This document shows, in pieces, positions 28,315 through 38,764 of a stretch of DNA of 64,000 bases; position 1 is the first letter of the stretch, and every line of letters starts with the position of its first letter. A model generated the notes under the pieces. It had not been told where the DNA came from and ran no database searches. It saw only the letters and a list, made by a program, of their open reading frames with translations. The translations under genes were made by a program, and so were the position numbers. Origin of the DNA: Alkalisalibacterium limincola (lineage in GTDB: Bacteria; Pseudomonadota; Gammaproteobacteria; Xanthomonadales; Xanthomonadaceae); NCBI RefSeq assembly GCF_008017755.1, contig NZ_VRTS01000004.1:1-64000 (forward strand), written 5' to 3'.

Positions 28315-28372
28315 GCGGCCCCGACGGGGCCGCAACCGCCCTTCACATCGCGCCCCGGCAGCTGTCGGGGCG
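28315..28372 (+). terminator. Two hairpins between rpoZ and spoT
   Basis: An eight-base stem GCGGCCCC/GGGGCCGC with loop GAC at 28315-28333, and a second near-perfect inverted repeat at 28351-28372 followed by TTGTCG. They probably end or attenuate the rpoZ transcript before the separate spoT promoter. Confidence 0.5.
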
Positions 28373-28384
28373 TTGTCGTGGGCG

Positions 28385-28413
28385 TTGCCGGCGCCCGGAC
28401 GCGCGCGTACGCT
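28385..28413 (+). promoter_or_regulatory. Promoter of spoT placed for a leaderless transcript
   Basis: TTGCCG (28385-28390), 17-base spacer, TACGCT (28408-28413), then six bases to the ATG at 28420. Transcription would start on the start codon, and no Shine-Dalgarno sequence is present. Confidence 0.5.
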
Positions 28414-28419
28414 CCTTGG

Positions 28420-30582
28420 ATGACTTCCACGCCTTCCGCCGCAGCCGTGCCCGGCTCGACGCTCCCGGCCTATTACCGGGACCTCGAGCGCAGGTTATCG
28501 GAATACCTCTCCGCCGATCATGTGGCGAAGGTGCGGCGCGCGTTCGAGATCGGCGCCGACGCCCACGAGGGCCAGGCCAGGCGCAGCGGCGAGCCCTACA
28601 TCACCCATCCGGTCGCGGTGGCGGGGATCCTGGCCGAGCTCCGGATGGACTGGGAGACGCTGGCTGCGGCGATCCTGCACGATGCGCTGGAGGACACGCC
28701 GCTGCCGCGCGAGGTGATCTCCGGCGAGTTCGGCGAGCCCGTCGCGGAGCTGGTCGATGGCGTCACCAAGCTCGACAAGGTGCGCTTCCGCAGCCGCCAG
28801 GAGGCCGCCGCCGAGAGCTTCCGCAAGATGCTGCTGGCGATGGCGCTGGACCTGCGCGTCATCCTGATCAAGCTCGCCGACCGCCTGCACAACATGCGCA
28901 CGCTCGATGCGATGCGGCCGGAGTCGCGCCGTCGCATCGCCCGCGAGACGCTGGAGATCTATGCCCCGATCGCCCAGCGCCTGGGCATGAACAAGATCAA
29001 GTCCGAACTGCAGGACCATGGCTTCCGCTCGCTGCACCCGTGGCGCTACGAGGTGGTGTCCAAGCGCATCGCCAGCCAGCCGGTGGTGCGCCGCGAGTCG
29101 ATGACCAAGCTGGAGGTGCAGCTTTCCCACAAGCTGGCCAGCGAGGGCCTCAAGCATCGCCTGATCGGCCGGGTGAAGTCGCCCTGGAGCATCTATTCCA
29201 AGATGCGCAACGAACACAAGAGCTTCGACCAGGTCATGGACGTGTTCGGCTTCCGCGTCGTGGTCGAGAAGGTCTCGGACTGCTATCTCGGCCTCGGCGC
29301 GGTGCATGGCCTGTACAAGCCGGTGGACGCGCGCTTCCGTGATTTCATCGCGATTCCCAAGCTCAACGGCTACCAGTCCCTGCACACCGTGCTCTTCGGG
29401 CCCTACGGCTCGCCGGTCGAGGTGCAGTTGCGCACCGAGGAGATGGACCTGATCGCCGAACGCGGCATTGCGGCCCACTGGATGTACAAGTCGGGGAGCT
29501 CGGCCAGTTCCAGTGCCCAGAACCGCGCCCACGACTGGGTGCGTGGGCTGCTGGAGTCGCAGCAGGACGCGGGCTCCTCGATCGAGTTCCTGGAGAACGT
29601 CAAGGTCGACCTGTTCCCGGACGAGGTCTACCTGTTCACGCCGCAGGGCGACATCCTGTCGCTGCCACGCAATGCGACGGTGCTGGATTTCGCCTACGCG
29701 GTGCACACCGACGTGGGCAACCACGCCGTGGCCGCGCGCGTGGACAAGAAGCTGGTGCCGCTGCGTTCCCAGCTCAGTTCCGGCCAGACGGTGGAGATCA
29801 TCACCGCGCCTTCGGCGGCGCCGGGGCCGCAGTGGCTGGAGTACGTGGTCACGTCCAAGGCGCGCACCGCGATCCGCCACCATCTCAAGCGCCTGGAACA
29901 CGAGGACGCGGTGAAGCTGGGCCACCGGATGCTCGACCGCGCGCTCGAGGCGCTCGACACTTCGCTCGACCGGGTGCCTTCGGCGCGTTTCGAACGCTAC
30001 CTGGGCGAGCAGCGCTACCGCCGCATGGAGGACCTGCTGGCGGACATCGCGCTGGGCAACCGCATGCCGGCCCAGGTGGCGCAGGTGCTTTCCGCCGAGG
30101 GCAGCGCCACGCCGGCCCAGCCCTACGGCGGTGGCATGGCCAGCGAGCAGATCCTGATCACCGGCACCGAGCGCGGCGTGCTGAGCTTCGCCGGCTGCTG
30201 CCATCCGATCCCCGGTGACGACATCATGGGCTACCTGACCACCGGCAAGGGCGTGGTCGTGCACCGCCTGGAATGTCGCAATGTGTCGGAGTACCGCAAG
30301 TCCCCCGACCGCTGGGTGCCGATCGGCTGGGATCGCCAGGTCGAGGGCGACTACAAGGTGGCCCTGATCATCGAGGTCGAGAACCGGCCCGGGGTGCTGG
30401 CCCAGGTGGCGGCCGCGGTGGCCGAGAGCGACTCGAACATCGACAGTGTCGAGTACCGCGAGCGCGACGTGTCGATGGCGGTGCTGCACTTCATGATCGA
30501 GGTGCGCCACCGCAAGCACCTCGCCGACGTGATCCGCCGCCTGCGACGCCTGTCGGTGCTGCACGGGGTACAGCGCCTGTAG
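28420..30582 (+). CDS. spoT: Bifunctional (p)ppGpp synthetase/hydrolase SpoT
   Basis: RelA/SpoT-type enzyme controlling the stringent response. Over 720 residues: N-terminal HD hydrolase domain with ILHDALEDT near residue 85, synthetase domain with [18 protein letters not shown] near 305-320 and [24 protein letters not shown] domain near 400-460 ([16 protein letters not shown]), and a C-terminal ACT domain. The hydrolase motif is intact, as expected for SpoT. The ATG at 28420 is chosen because it starts the conserved [22 protein letters not shown] region; it has no ribosome site. Followed by ridA and recG. Confidence 0.96.
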   Translation: MTSTPSAAAVPGSTLPAYYRDLERRLSEYLSADHVAKVRRAFEIGADAHEGQARRSGEPYITHPVAVAGILAELRMDWETLAAAILHDALEDTPLPREVISGEFGEPVAELVDGVTKLDKVRFRSRQEAAAESFRKMLLAMALDLRVILIKLADRLHNMRTLDAMRPESRRRIARETLEIYAPIAQRLGMNKIKSELQDHGFRSLHPWRYEVVSKRIASQPVVRRESMTKLEVQLSHKLASEGLKHRLIGRVKSPWSIYSKMRNEHKSFDQVMDVFGFRVVVEKVSDCYLGLGAVHGLYKPVDARFRDFIAIPKLNGYQSLHTVLFGPYGSPVEVQLRTEEMDLIAERGIAAHWMYKSGSSASSSAQNRAHDWVRGLLESQQDAGSSIEFLENVKVDLFPDEVYLFTPQGDILSLPRNATVLDFAYAVHTDVGNHAVAARVDKKLVPLRSQLSSGQTVEIITAPSAAPGPQWLEYVVTSKARTAIRHHLKRLEHEDAVKLGHRMLDRALEALDTSLDRVPSARFERYLGEQRYRRMEDLLADIALGNRMPAQVAQVLSAEGSATPAQPYGGGMASEQILITGTERGVLSFAGCCHPIPGDDIMGYLTTGKGVVVHRLECRNVSEYRKSPDRWVPIGWDRQVEGDYKVALIIEVENRPGVLAQVAAAVAESDSNIDSVEYRERDVSMAVLHFMIEVRHRKHLADVIRRLRRLSVLHGVQRL

Positions 30583-30623
30583 CGGCTCCGGTAAGCTTCC
30601 CTTCCTGACAACGAGGAAGCGCC

Positions 30624-31007
30624 ATGAGCAAGACCGCGATCTCCACCGAGCAGGCTCCGGCCGCGATCGGACCTTACTCCCAGGCCGTTCGTGCCGGCAA
30701 CACGGTCTACCTGTCCGGCCAGATTCCGTTCGTGCCGGCCACGATGGAGCTGGTCAGCGGCGACATCGCCGCCGAGGCGCGGCAGGTGTTCGACAACCTG
30801 CGGGGTGTGTGCGAGGCGGCTGGCGGCTCGCTCGACCGGATCGTTCGCGTAGGCATCTACCTGACCGACCTTGCCGACTTCAATGCGGTCAATGAGGTGA
30901 TGGCCTCGGTGTTCGCCCAGCCCTTCCCGGCGCGCTCCACGATCCAGGTGGCTGGCCTGCCGCGCGGTGCCAGGGTCGAGGTCGATGCGGTGATGGTGCT
31001 GGACTGA
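30624..31007 (+). CDS. ridA: RidA family reactive enamine/imine deaminase
   Basis: Cytoplasmic trimeric enzyme that hydrolyses reactive 2-aminoacrylate-type enamines released by PLP enzymes. The 127 residues match the family, with [19 protein letters not shown] at the start and the C-terminal [13 protein letters not shown] containing the catalytic Arg. The ATG follows GAGGAAG. It lies between spoT and recG, as in other xanthomonads. Confidence 0.95.
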   Translation: MSKTAISTEQAPAAIGPYSQAVRAGNTVYLSGQIPFVPATMELVSGDIAAEARQVFDNLRGVCEAAGGSLDRIVRVGIYLTDLADFNAVNEVMASVFAQPFPARSTIQVAGLPRGARVEVDAVMVLD

Positions 31008-31018
31008 GCCGCTCGCAG

Positions 31019-33136
31019 GTGGCCGCCCGGCGCAGTGCCGCACCACCGTCGGCGATGGCCCGTGGTGCCGATGCCAGCGTGACCGGCTTGCCGGGCGTTG
31101 GGCCCAGGGTGGCCGCCAAGCTTGCTGCGCGCGGCATCACCCGGCTGCAGGATCTTTGGCTGCACCTGCCGTTGCGCTACGAGGACCGCACCGCGATCAC
31201 GCCGATGCGTGACTTGTTTCCCGGCGGCGTGGCCCAGGCGGAAGGCCGGATCGAGGCGGTGGAGCGGGGTTTCCGCTACCGCCCCACGCTGCGCGTCGTG
31301 CTCGCCGATGGGTCGGGGGCCAGCCTGGTCCTGCGCTTCTTCCATTTCCGCGCCGCGCAGGTCGCCCAGTTCCAGCCGGGCCGGCGCATGCGTGTCTACG
31401 GCACGCTGCGTGCCGGAGGGCAGGGGCTGGAAATCGTCCACCCGAGCTACCGGCTGCTTGCCGACGACGAGGACCCCGCGCTCAACGACACGCTCGATCC
31501 GGTCTACCCCGCGATCGAAGGGGTCGGGCCCGGCGTCGTCGTCCGATTGGCCGCGGAGTCGCTCAAGCAGCTTCCGCCCGCCGACGAGCTGGAACTGGTG
31601 CCGGCACGGATGTGGCCCGGCCTGGACTTGCCCGGCCTGCGCGAGGCGCTGCTGACGATGCACCGCCCGGCCCCGGGCACCTCGCTGGTGGCGCTGTCGG
31701 AGGGTCGCCACCCGGCGCAGCGGCGCCTTGCGCTGGAGGAGTTGCTGGCCCATACGCTTAGCCTGCGGCGCCAGCGCATGCAGTTGCAGCGCCACGGAGC
31801 CACGCCGCTCGGTGGATCGGGGCGCCTGCCTGCGGCCTTGCTCGAGGTGCTGCCCTTCGCGCTGACGGCGGCACAGCGACGCGTGTTCGACCAGGTCCGC
31901 GTTGACCTGGGCCGTGGTGAGCCGATGCTGCGCCTGGTCCAGGGCGATGTCGGCTCGGGAAAGACCGTGGTGGCCGCGCTGGCGGCTGTGATGGCGGTCG
32001 AGGCCGGTGCCCAGGTGGCGCTGGTGGCGCCGACCGAACTGCTGGCCGAGCAGCACCTGGAGAACTTCCGCGGCTGGTTGCAGCCCCTGGGCATCAACGT
32101 CGTGTGGCTGGCGGGCAAGGTGGCGGGCAGGGCCCGCCGCGAGGCCCTGGCCGCGATGGCCGATGGCAGCGCCCAGGTCGTGGTGGGGACCCACGCGCTG
32201 ATGCAGGAGGGGGTCGCATTCGCGCACCTGGCGCTGTGCATCGTCGATGAGCAGCATCGCTTCGGCGTGCACCAGCGCCTCGCCCTGCGCGACAAGGGAC
32301 GCGGTGGCGACAGCGTGCCGCACCAGCTGGTGATGACCGCCACGCCGATTCCGCGGACGCTGGCCATGACCGCCTATGCCGACCTGGACGTGTCGGTCAT
32401 CGACGAACTTCCCCCCGGACGCACCCCGGTGCGCACGGTGGCCGTGAGCGCCGACCGCCGCGACGAGGTCGTCGAGCGCATCCGCGGCGCCTGTGCCCAG
32501 GGCCGGCAGGCCTACTGGGTATGCACGCTGATCGAGGACAGCGACGAGGTCATGGCCCAGGCGGCCCAGTCCACCTTCGAACAGCTCGGGAAAGCCCTGC
32601 CGGAACTGCGCGTGGGCCTGGTGCACGGGCGCATGAAGCCGCGCGAAAAGCAGGAGGTGATGCGTGCCTTCAAGGCCGGCGAGCTCGACCTGCTGGTGTC
32701 GACGACGGTGATCGAGGTGGGGGTGGACGTGCCCAACGCGTCCCTGATGCTGATCGAGAACGCGGAACGGCTGGGCCTGGCGCAGCTGCACCAGCTGCGC
32801 GGGCGGGTGGGGCGGGGTGCGGAGGCCTCGACCTGCGTCCTGCTGTACCAGGCGCCGCTGTCGGCCCTGGCGCGTGACCGCCTCGAGGTGATGCGCGAGA
32901 CCAGCGATGGCTTCCGCATCGCGGAGAAAGACCTGGAGCTGCGCGGTCCGGGCGAGCTGCTGGGGACGCGCCAGACCGGCCTGGCCCAGTTCCGCGTCGC
33001 CGACCTGGCCCGCGACTGCGACATGCTGCCCGTGGTCCGCGATCTCGCCGACCGATTGCTGGAAGAATGCCCGCAGGTAGCCGACGCCGTGGTCGAGCGC
33101 TGGATCGGCAGTGCGGTAAGGTTTGCCGGCGCATGA
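31019..33136 (+). CDS. recG: ATP-dependent DNA helicase RecG
   Basis: Branch-migrating helicase that processes stalled replication forks and Holliday junctions. Of 705 residues (E. coli 693), the N-terminal wedge domain contains GVGPRVAAKLAARGITRLQDL and an OB fold; the motor has Walker A QGDVGSGKT near residue 308, the DEQH box IVDEQHRFG, motif III ATPIPRTLAMTAYADLD, and the C-terminal QLHQLRGRVGRG. A GTG start at 31019 is close after ridA; an ATG at 31055 is an alternative. Its stop overlaps the next ATG. Confidence 0.95.
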   Translation: MAARRSAAPPSAMARGADASVTGLPGVGPRVAAKLAARGITRLQDLWLHLPLRYEDRTAITPMRDLFPGGVAQAEGRIEAVERGFRYRPTLRVVLADGSGASLVLRFFHFRAAQVAQFQPGRRMRVYGTLRAGGQGLEIVHPSYRLLADDEDPALNDTLDPVYPAIEGVGPGVVVRLAAESLKQLPPADELELVPARMWPGLDLPGLREALLTMHRPAPGTSLVALSEGRHPAQRRLALEELLAHTLSLRRQRMQLQRHGATPLGGSGRLPAALLEVLPFALTAAQRRVFDQVRVDLGRGEPMLRLVQGDVGSGKTVVAALAAVMAVEAGAQVALVAPTELLAEQHLENFRGWLQPLGINVVWLAGKVAGRARREALAAMADGSAQVVVGTHALMQEGVAFAHLALCIVDEQHRFGVHQRLALRDKGRGGDSVPHQLVMTATPIPRTLAMTAYADLDVSVIDELPPGRTPVRTVAVSADRRDEVVERIRGACAQGRQAYWVCTLIEDSDEVMAQAAQSTFEQLGKALPELRVGLVHGRMKPREKQEVMRAFKAGELDLLVSTTVIEVGVDVPNASLMLIENAERLGLAQLHQLRGRVGRGAEASTCVLLYQAPLSALARDRLEVMRETSDGFRIAEKDLELRGPGELLGTRQTGLAQFRVADLARDCDMLPVVRDLADRLLEECPQVADAVVERWIGSAVRFAGA

Positions 33137-33879
33137 ATCCACTACGAAGACTCCGCTCCGGCCTGCGGCTGCTGCAGCCGCGGCAGCTTCGCGTCCGCGG
33201 CGGCACCTGTCCTTTCTGCGGGCCGACGTTCCTGGTGCGGCTGCGCGCCGAGGAAACCGGCGTGCGCTGCCTGCGCTGCGCCGCCAGCGCGGTGCATCTG
33301 TCGATGGGATGGGCCCTGCGGCCCTTCGCCGGGACGATCCCGCGCAGCGACGCCTATGAGCTGTCCTCGCGCGGGCCGCTGGTGGAATGGCTGCGGAGGC
33401 ACTCCCGGTCACTGCAGGTGTCGGAGTACTTCGACGACGTGCCTGCAGGGCAACTGCGGGATGGGGTCCGTTGCGAGGATGTGCAGGCGCTGGGGCTTCC
33501 CGATGCCAGTTTCGACCTGGTGACCCACACCGAGGTGTTCGAGCACGTTCCCGATGACCGGCGTGGGTTCGCCGAACTGTTCCGCGTGCTCAGGCCCGGC
33601 GGCGTGATGGTGTTCACCGTGCCGCTGACCGCCAGTCCGGGCACCATCGAGCGCGCGCGCATCGCCGGGGGGGAGCTCGAACACCTGCTGCCACCGACCT
33701 ACCACACCGACCTGTTGCGCGGAGAGGGCCGGGTGTTGTGCTTTCGTGACTACGGGCTCGATGTCGTCGAGCGCGTCGCGCAGGCGGGCTTTGGCCAGGT
33801 GCGCCTGCTCGAGCCGGACCCGCGGGTACCCTGGGGCTACGGCCGCCGCGTAGTGACCGCCATCAAGGAACGCCCATGA
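33133..33879 (+). CDS. Class I SAM-dependent methyltransferase with N-terminal zinc-ribbon-like motif
   Basis: A 248-residue methyltransferase of unknown substrate. The N-terminus is basic and carries two cysteine pairs, CPFC near residue 24 and CLRC near 46, likely a zinc ribbon. The catalytic half has DASFDLVTHTEVFEHVPDD and FRVLRPGGVMVFTVPL, typical class I motifs, while the usual glycine-rich SAM loop is not obvious. The ELSSRGPLVEWLRRH and SEYFDDVP phrases look familiar from uncharacterised proteobacterial methyltransferases. ATGA overlaps with both recG upstream and the nucleoside hydrolase downstream make the three a translationally coupled unit. Confidence 0.75.
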   Translation: MNPLRRLRSGLRLLQPRQLRVRGGTCPFCGPTFLVRLRAEETGVRCLRCAASAVHLSMGWALRPFAGTIPRSDAYELSSRGPLVEWLRRHSRSLQVSEYFDDVPAGQLRDGVRCEDVQALGLPDASFDLVTHTEVFEHVPDDRRGFAELFRVLRPGGVMVFTVPLTASPGTIERARIAGGELEHLLPPTYHTDLLRGEGRVLCFRDYGLDVVERVAQAGFGQVRLLEPDPRVPWGYGRRVVTAIKERP

Positions 33880-34799
33880 GCCGACCCCTGCTGATCGACA
33901 CAGACCCCGGCATCGACGATGCGCTGGCCCTGCTGATGGCCTTCGGGCACCCCGACGTCGAGGTGGTCGGACTGTGCATCGCGGCGGGCAACGTGGGGTT
34001 GTCCAATACCGTGGCCAACGCGCTGAAACTTTGCGAGGTCGCGGGCGTCGACGTGCCGGTGTTCCCGGGGTGCGCCACGCCCCTGGTCCATGCCGCGGCG
34101 GATGCGTCCTACGTGCATGGGCGCGATGGTTTCGGGGACACCGGTTTCCTTCCCGCGAAACGCGCACCGGAGTCCGAGCACGCCGCACTGGCGATGCTCC
34201 GCCTGAGCCACCGGCATGCCGGCGAGCTGACGCTCGTCACGCTGGGTCCGATGACCAACCTGGCGCTGGCGTTGCGCCTGGACCCGACGCTGCCCTCGCG
34301 GATCAAACGCCTGGTGGTGATGGGCGGGGCGGTCACCGGGCAGGGGAATACCCTGGTGCCGACGGAGTTCAACATCGGATTCGATCCGGAGGCGGCGCAT
34401 GTCGCGCTGTCGGCGTTCGAGCGCTACGAGCTGGTCGATTGGGAAGCGGTGCTCAGGCACGGTCTCGACCGGTCGGAGTTCGAGCAGTGGCTGCAGGCGG
34501 GTGACCACCGGGCGGCGTTCTATGCGGCGATATCGCGCCAGACCCGCGACTGGTCGGCAGACCGGCGCGGCGAGCGCTGGCTGTGCGCCGACGCACTGGC
34601 GATGGCCCTCGTGCTCGAGCCCTCGCATGGCGAGCTCGACTGGCGGCCCCTGCAGGTGGAGACCGCAGGACATGCCACCCGCGGTGCGACGGTGGTCGAC
34701 TGGCAACGGCGCAGCGGCCGGCCGGACTCGGCCGGGATCCTGGCCCGCTACGACCAGCAACGATTCGAGGCGCTGGCGCGTTCGGCGCTGGGAGCCTGA
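33876..34799 (+). CDS. Nucleoside hydrolase
   Basis: Inosine-uridine-preferring type N-ribohydrolase that splits nucleosides into base and ribose for salvage. The calcium-binding motif DTDPGIDDALALL is at residues 8-20; GNVGLSNTVANAL and LGPMTNLALAL (binding-site loops) and PTEFNIGFDPEAA follow, and the 307-residue length matches the family. Base preference cannot be assigned. The ATG overlaps the methyltransferase stop. A hairpin follows the gene. Confidence 0.92.
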   Translation: MSRPLLIDTDPGIDDALALLMAFGHPDVEVVGLCIAAGNVGLSNTVANALKLCEVAGVDVPVFPGCATPLVHAAADASYVHGRDGFGDTGFLPAKRAPESEHAALAMLRLSHRHAGELTLVTLGPMTNLALALRLDPTLPSRIKRLVVMGGAVTGQGNTLVPTEFNIGFDPEAAHVALSAFERYELVDWEAVLRHGLDRSEFEQWLQAGDHRAAFYAAISRQTRDWSADRRGERWLCADALAMALVLEPSHGELDWRPLQVETAGHATRGATVVDWQRRSGRPDSAGILARYDQQRFEALARSALGA

Positions 34800-34805
34800 G
34801 CCAGG

Positions 34806-34825
34806 CCCCGCCGCAGACGGCGGGG
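34806..34825. terminator. Bidirectional hairpin between nucleoside hydrolase and MscK genes
   Basis: Eight-base perfect GC stem (CCCCGCCG / CGGCGGGG) with a CAGA loop, between two convergent genes. No U tract. Confidence 0.55.
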
Positions 34826-34836
34826 ACGAGGTCGGC

Positions 34837-37800
34837 TCAGGTGGCGGCCGTGGATGCCGCCTCGCCGTCGTCGGACTCCCGCTTGGGGGGTGGCCGGCGC
34901 GGCGGCAGGTCGCGCACGTGCAGGTCCATCTGCGGGAACGCGATCTCGATGTCGTGTTCGGCGAACAACTCGGCGATGCGCATGTTGAGTTCGTTGAGCG
35001 CGACCAGCCGGTCCGCGAACGAGCTGACGAAAACCCGCAGCTCGAAGTCGAGCGAACTGGCGCCGAAGGCCATGAACCAGCTGGCCGGGCCGGGGTCCTT
35101 CATGACCAGGGGGTGTTCCTCGGCCGCCCTGCGCAGCAGTCCATGCACCTTTTGCGGCGGCGTACCGTAGGCAACACCCACCTTCACGGTGATGCGCGTC
35201 CGGGTGTCGGTCAGGGTCCAGTTGATCAGCTGGCCGGTGATGAAGGTCTTGTTGGGAACCACGATCTCCTTGTTGTCGAAATCGCGCAGGGTGGTGGCCC
35301 GGGTGCGGATCTTGGTCACGGTGCCGGTGAGTTGATCGCCAACCGTGATCACGTCTCCGACCCGGAACGGTCGCTCGAACAGCAGGATGATCCCGGAAAT
35401 GAAGTTGGCGAAGATCTCCTGCAGGCCGAAGCCAAGACCAACGGTCAGCGCCGCGGCCATCCACTGCAGCTGCGACCAGCGCACCCCCAGCAGGCCGACG
35501 CCGATCATCATGCCGGTGATGACGATGAGGTAGCGGCTGATGCTGGTGATCGCGTAGCGCGTCGGCGCATCGATCGCTTCGCTCGAGAGCAGGCCGATCT
35601 CGACCAGGCCGGGCAGGTTTCGAGCCGCGATGAACGTCAGCACCAGGGCGAAGAGCCCGAAGAGCACCGCCTTGAGGCTGATCGCCTCGAGGACGCCGAC
35701 GCCGGATCCATCCACGGCGGACACCTGCCACAGCACGATCTCGTCGAGCCGGCCCAGGGCCGGAAGCAAGCCTGCCCACACCCACACCAGCCCGATGCCG
35801 AGCAGGGTGATCACCACGGCGCGCAGCAGGCGACGGGTCTGGGCATTCACCGACTGCAGCGTGACCTCGTCGGGCTCGATGTCGGGGATGACCTCGCCGG
35901 ACTCGGTCGTCACCTCCACCTGTGCCTCCGCGTCGGTTTCGCTGGCCTTGCGCTCGAGGTAGCGACGCATCGCCAGGCGACGTTCGCCGAGCAGCAACCA
36001 GCGGGCGGCCAACGCGTGCAGGATCCCCAGCGCCAGCAACAGCACGGCGGTCTGCCAGAAGTTCAAGACCAGCATGGCCGCCGACAGCATGTACCCGGTA
36101 AGCACCAGCACGGCCATGACCGCGAGCGACCCGGGGACGAGGACACGCGCGAAGCGGCGCATGCGATGGTGGCTGCCGCCTTCGCTGGTCACCCACAGAC
36201 CGTCGGGGGCAAGGACCCGCCAGGCAAGCCAGCCCAGGACCACGCACAGCGCCAGCAGTGCGTCGCGTCCAGCGGTGTCCAGCGCCGGATCGAGGTTGCG
36301 GATGAAAGCGAGGCCAAGCGTGAACTGCAGCGGCACCACCGCCCACAGCAGCCAGCGGCGTGCAAGCTTCAGTGCCCGCAGTCGCGCGTCGGTCCAGCGG
36401 AAATGCACCGAGGCGAGACCCGAGGGTCGGCACAGCCAGTAGAGCAGGCTGCTGACGTAGATCGTCGGCACGACCCCGGACAACGCGCGGCCCAGTGAAT
36501 CGCTGTAGCGTCCCGCCTCGCCCACGTTCTGCAACATCCATGCGAGCGAGAACACGGCCATTGCCAGCGGCAGGGCAGCCACAAGGGTCAAGGCCAGCGT
36601 CATGGCGGTGTAGCGGAAACGGTCGTCGTTGACGTGACGCAGGTGCCGCGCCCATTCGGCCAGGCGCTGGGGAACCCGGCGGCGCATCAGGGGAATGACC
36701 GCCAGCAGCAGCACGCCGGCCAGGGCGACGTCCCAGTGCTCACCCATGGCCCTGCGGAGCAGCCTCGCGGTGGTCGGGAAACGGCTCGGCTTGTACAGGT
36801 CGTACCATCCCGCCGGGTGGCGGGCCAGCCACGCCAGGTCGACCGTTGCATGACTCGGGATCCACAGCAGCCGGCGGTCCAGCAGGGTCTCGAGCTCAGC
36901 GGTCACGGCGATCTGCTCCTGCAGGCTCGTCTCGTGCTCGGCGAGCGCGCCGACCAGCTGCTGGGTGGTCTCCAGCAGCGAGGGCAGCAGTTGTGCGCGC
37001 GTGTCGAGCAGCTGCTCGAGCGCCGAAAGCATCGCAGGGTCGCGCTCGGCCGAGGCGGCGTCCTCGTCGCCGGCGTCCTGCTGGGCCCGGGCGATCGCGG
37101 CATCCACGTCGTCGAGACCGATCATCCGGTCGTTGAGGTCGAGCGCGGACAGCCTGGCATTGGCCAACTGGCGCCGGACCTCGTCGAGTTCTCGCTGCAA
37201 CCGGCGCAGGTCGGGAAGGCGTCGCCTTTCGGCCAGCAGCACCAGTCCAAGGGCCTCGTCGGTGCCTTCCAGGGCAAGACGCGAACGCGTGCTCCTGAGT
37301 ACGTCCTCGGTCGCCTGCATCTGCCGGGCGCTGGCCTCGGCATCCTGTCGGCGTGAGGTGAGCCGTGACTCCAGGCGCTCGAGGCGTTCGATCAGTTCCA
37401 GGTTGGTGTCGACCTCGTCGCCCAGCTGCGGCCATTCGCCGGCGATCTCCTCCTGGGCCGCCAGCAGGCTGCTCTGGCGTTCGCGCGCGGCTGCGTCGCG
37501 GAAGCGCTCGGCGCGGTCCTGCAATACGTCCAGGCGTTGCTGCCCCAGCGAGACTTCGCGCTCAAGGCTGCGCCGCCGGGCTTCGAGCAGCCTTTGCCGC
37601 GAGGGCAAGGTCTGTTGCCTTGCTTCCAGCAACCCCACCTGGGCTTCGGTCCGCCTTAGCGCCGCATCGGCGGCGACAAGCCGCGCGCGCTGCAGCATGG
37701 TCGCGTCGGACGCTGCCGTGACCGCTGCACTTTCGCGACGGTCGCGTCGTTCCTCAAGCGAATTCCTGGCCTCTGAAAGCTCGTCCACCAGCGCGCGTGG

Positions 37801-38265
37801 TTGGGCCAGGAGGTCGGCCAGTTCCGACTGGAGCCGGGAGAGGGCGCGGCGGCTGGCTTCCAGGTCGGCGCGTGCCGTCTGGAGACGGCTCTCGGCGCTT
37901 TCCACGGGCTCCTGGTCGGGAAGCAGCGCGAGCCATTCGTCGAGGTCGCGGCGATGGTCGCGGGCGCGGCGCGCCTCCAGTGCCGCGACCTGGGTCGCTG
38001 CGACCTCCGCATCGCCACGCAGGCGCCGGGCTTCCTCGATCGCCGCCTCGGCGGCCGCATCGTCGGCCTCGGCCTGGCTCAACAAGCCCTCGAGGTTCTC
38101 CGCCTCCGGAGCCGACAGCCCTGCCGGGAGCTCGGCGCGCAGGGACTCGATCTCGGGGCCCAGCGACTCGCGCGGCGGGGCCCCCAGGGCGAAGGTTGTG
38201 GCCACGCATAGCGTGAGCGCCCACCACGCGCCCGCGATCCGACCCTTTCCGATGGCTCCATTCAT
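34837..38265 (-). CDS. MscK-type large mechanosensitive channel
   Basis: Inner-membrane channel that opens under membrane tension and releases ions during osmotic downshock. The 1142 residues fit the MscK (KefA) class (E. coli 1120). Order: signal peptide ending near residue 28, a periplasmic domain of about 490 residues rich in Glu, Arg and Leu and strongly coiled-coil, about eleven membrane helices (540-960), then the MscS core with the pore helix [16 protein letters not shown], the beta domain [15 protein letters not shown], and [15 protein letters not shown]. The last 25 residues are basic and proline rich. The start at 38265 is the first ATG before the signal; its ribosome site is weak. 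Confidence 0.9.
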   Translation of the reverse strand: MNGAIGKGRIAGAWWALTLCVATTFALGAPPRESLGPEIESLRAELPAGLSAPEAENLEGLLSQAEADDAAAEAAIEEARRLRGDAEVAATQVAALEARRARDHRRDLDEWLALLPDQEPVESAESRLQTARADLEASRRALSRLQSELADLLAQPRALVDELSEARNSLEERRDRRESAAVTAASDATMLQRARLVAADAALRRTEAQVGLLEARQQTLPSRQRLLEARRRSLEREVSLGQQRLDVLQDRAERFRDAAARERQSSLLAAQEEIAGEWPQLGDEVDTNLELIERLERLESRLTSRRQDAEASARQMQATEDVLRSTRSRLALEGTDEALGLVLLAERRRLPDLRRLQRELDEVRRQLANARLSALDLNDRMIGLDDVDAAIARAQQDAGDEDAASAERDPAMLSALEQLLDTRAQLLPSLLETTQQLVGALAEHETSLQEQIAVTAELETLLDRRLLWIPSHATVDLAWLARHPAGWYDLYKPSRFPTTARLLRRAMGEHWDVALAGVLLLAVIPLMRRRVPQRLAEWARHLRHVNDDRFRYTAMTLALTLVAALPLAMAVFSLAWMLQNVGEAGRYSDSLGRALSGVVPTIYVSSLLYWLCRPSGLASVHFRWTDARLRALKLARRWLLWAVVPLQFTLGLAFIRNLDPALDTAGRDALLALCVVLGWLAWRVLAPDGLWVTSEGGSHHRMRRFARVLVPGSLAVMAVLVLTGYMLSAAMLVLNFWQTAVLLLALGILHALAARWLLLGERRLAMRRYLERKASETDAEAQVEVTTESGEVIPDIEPDEVTLQSVNAQTRRLLRAVVITLLGIGLVWVWAGLLPALGRLDEIVLWQVSAVDGSGVGVLEAISLKAVLFGLFALVLTFIAARNLPGLVEIGLLSSEAIDAPTRYAITSISRYLIVITGMMIGVGLLGVRWSQLQWMAAALTVGLGFGLQEIFANFISGIILLFERPFRVGDVITVGDQLTGTVTKIRTRATTLRDFDNKEIVVPNKTFITGQLINWTLTDTRTRITVKVGVAYGTPPQKVHGLLRRAAEEHPLVMKDPGPASWFMAFGASSLDFELRVFVSSFADRLVALNELNMRIAELFAEHDIEIAFPQMDLHVRDLPPRRPPPKRESDDGEAASTAAT

Positions 38266-38283
38266 ACCGTTTCGCGTACCTAC

Positions 38284-38313
38284 TTGCCCGTGGCTTGGCA
38301 CACAAGCTATCAT
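38284..38313 (+). promoter_or_regulatory. Possible promoter of rpmE2
   Basis: TTGCCC (38284-38289) and TATCAT (38308-38313) with an 18-base spacer, giving a leader of about 27 bases. Confidence 0.35.
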
Positions 38314-38346
38314 GGCAGTCTTTTCTCACGCACTTGGACTTATGCC

Positions 38347-38589
38347 ATGAAGGCCGACATCCACCCCAACTACGGCCCCGTCGTCTTCCAGGACGTGTCC
38401 TCCGATTTCGCTTTCCTGACCCGCTCGACGATCTCCAGCAAGGAGAAGATCAAGTGGGAGGACGGCAACGAGTACCCGCTGGTCAAGCTCGAGGTCACCT
38501 CCGCGTCCCACCCGTTCTACACCGGCAAGCAGAAGTCGCTTGACGTGGGTGGCCGCGTCGACCGCTTCCGCAAGCGCTACGCCAAGTAA
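38347..38589 (+). CDS. rpmE2: Ribosomal protein L31 type B
   Basis: An 80-residue large-subunit protein. It begins [16 protein letters not shown] and ends with [15 protein letters not shown], as in L31. It has no cysteine, so it is the zinc-free (C-minus, type B) paralogue. In many bacteria this form replaces the zinc-binding L31 under zinc limitation and is repressed by Zur; I see no convincing Zur palindrome here. Single-gene unit with its own strong terminator. Confidence 0.95.
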   Translation: MKADIHPNYGPVVFQDVSSDFAFLTRSTISSKEKIKWEDGNEYPLVKLEVTSASHPFYTGKQKSLDVGGRVDRFRKRYAK

Positions 38590-38634
38590 GCCTGCGTCCG
38601 CCTGCGGGCGGGTGCGCGCATCATCGCGTGGACA

Positions 38635-38663
38635 GACAAGCCCCGCCAGTGGCGGGGCTTGTC
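38635..38663 (+). terminator. Terminator after rpmE2
   Basis: Thirteen-base perfect stem (GACAAGCCCCGCC / GGCGGGGCTTGTC) with an AGT loop, followed by GCGTTGGTTTT. Confidence 0.8.
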
Positions 38664-38735
38664 GCGTTGGTTTTCCAGCCTCGATTGGACGTGCGCAAGG
38701 GGTCCCTGCGGCCTCCGGCGTGTGGACCCGGTGCC

Positions 38736-38764
38736 CTGACGGATACGCCCTCGTATGCGATAAT
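38736..38764 (+). promoter_or_regulatory. Extended -10 promoter of gltA
   Basis: CTGACG (38736-38741), 17-base spacer, GATAAT (38759-38764), with TGC directly before the -10 giving an extended -10 element. The leader would be about 110 bases. Confidence 0.5.

Noticed and set aside
28495-30564. 689-codon open frame opposite spoT
   Set aside because: Shadow of spoT; repetitive His/Gln/Asp composition typical of antisense reading.
28015-30582. Natural RpoZ-SpoT fusion protein
   Set aside because: One added base restores both normal genes, and hairpins and a promoter lie between them.
38284-38346. Zur box upstream of the zinc-free L31 gene
   Set aside because: No palindrome resembling a Zur site could be found in the upstream gap.
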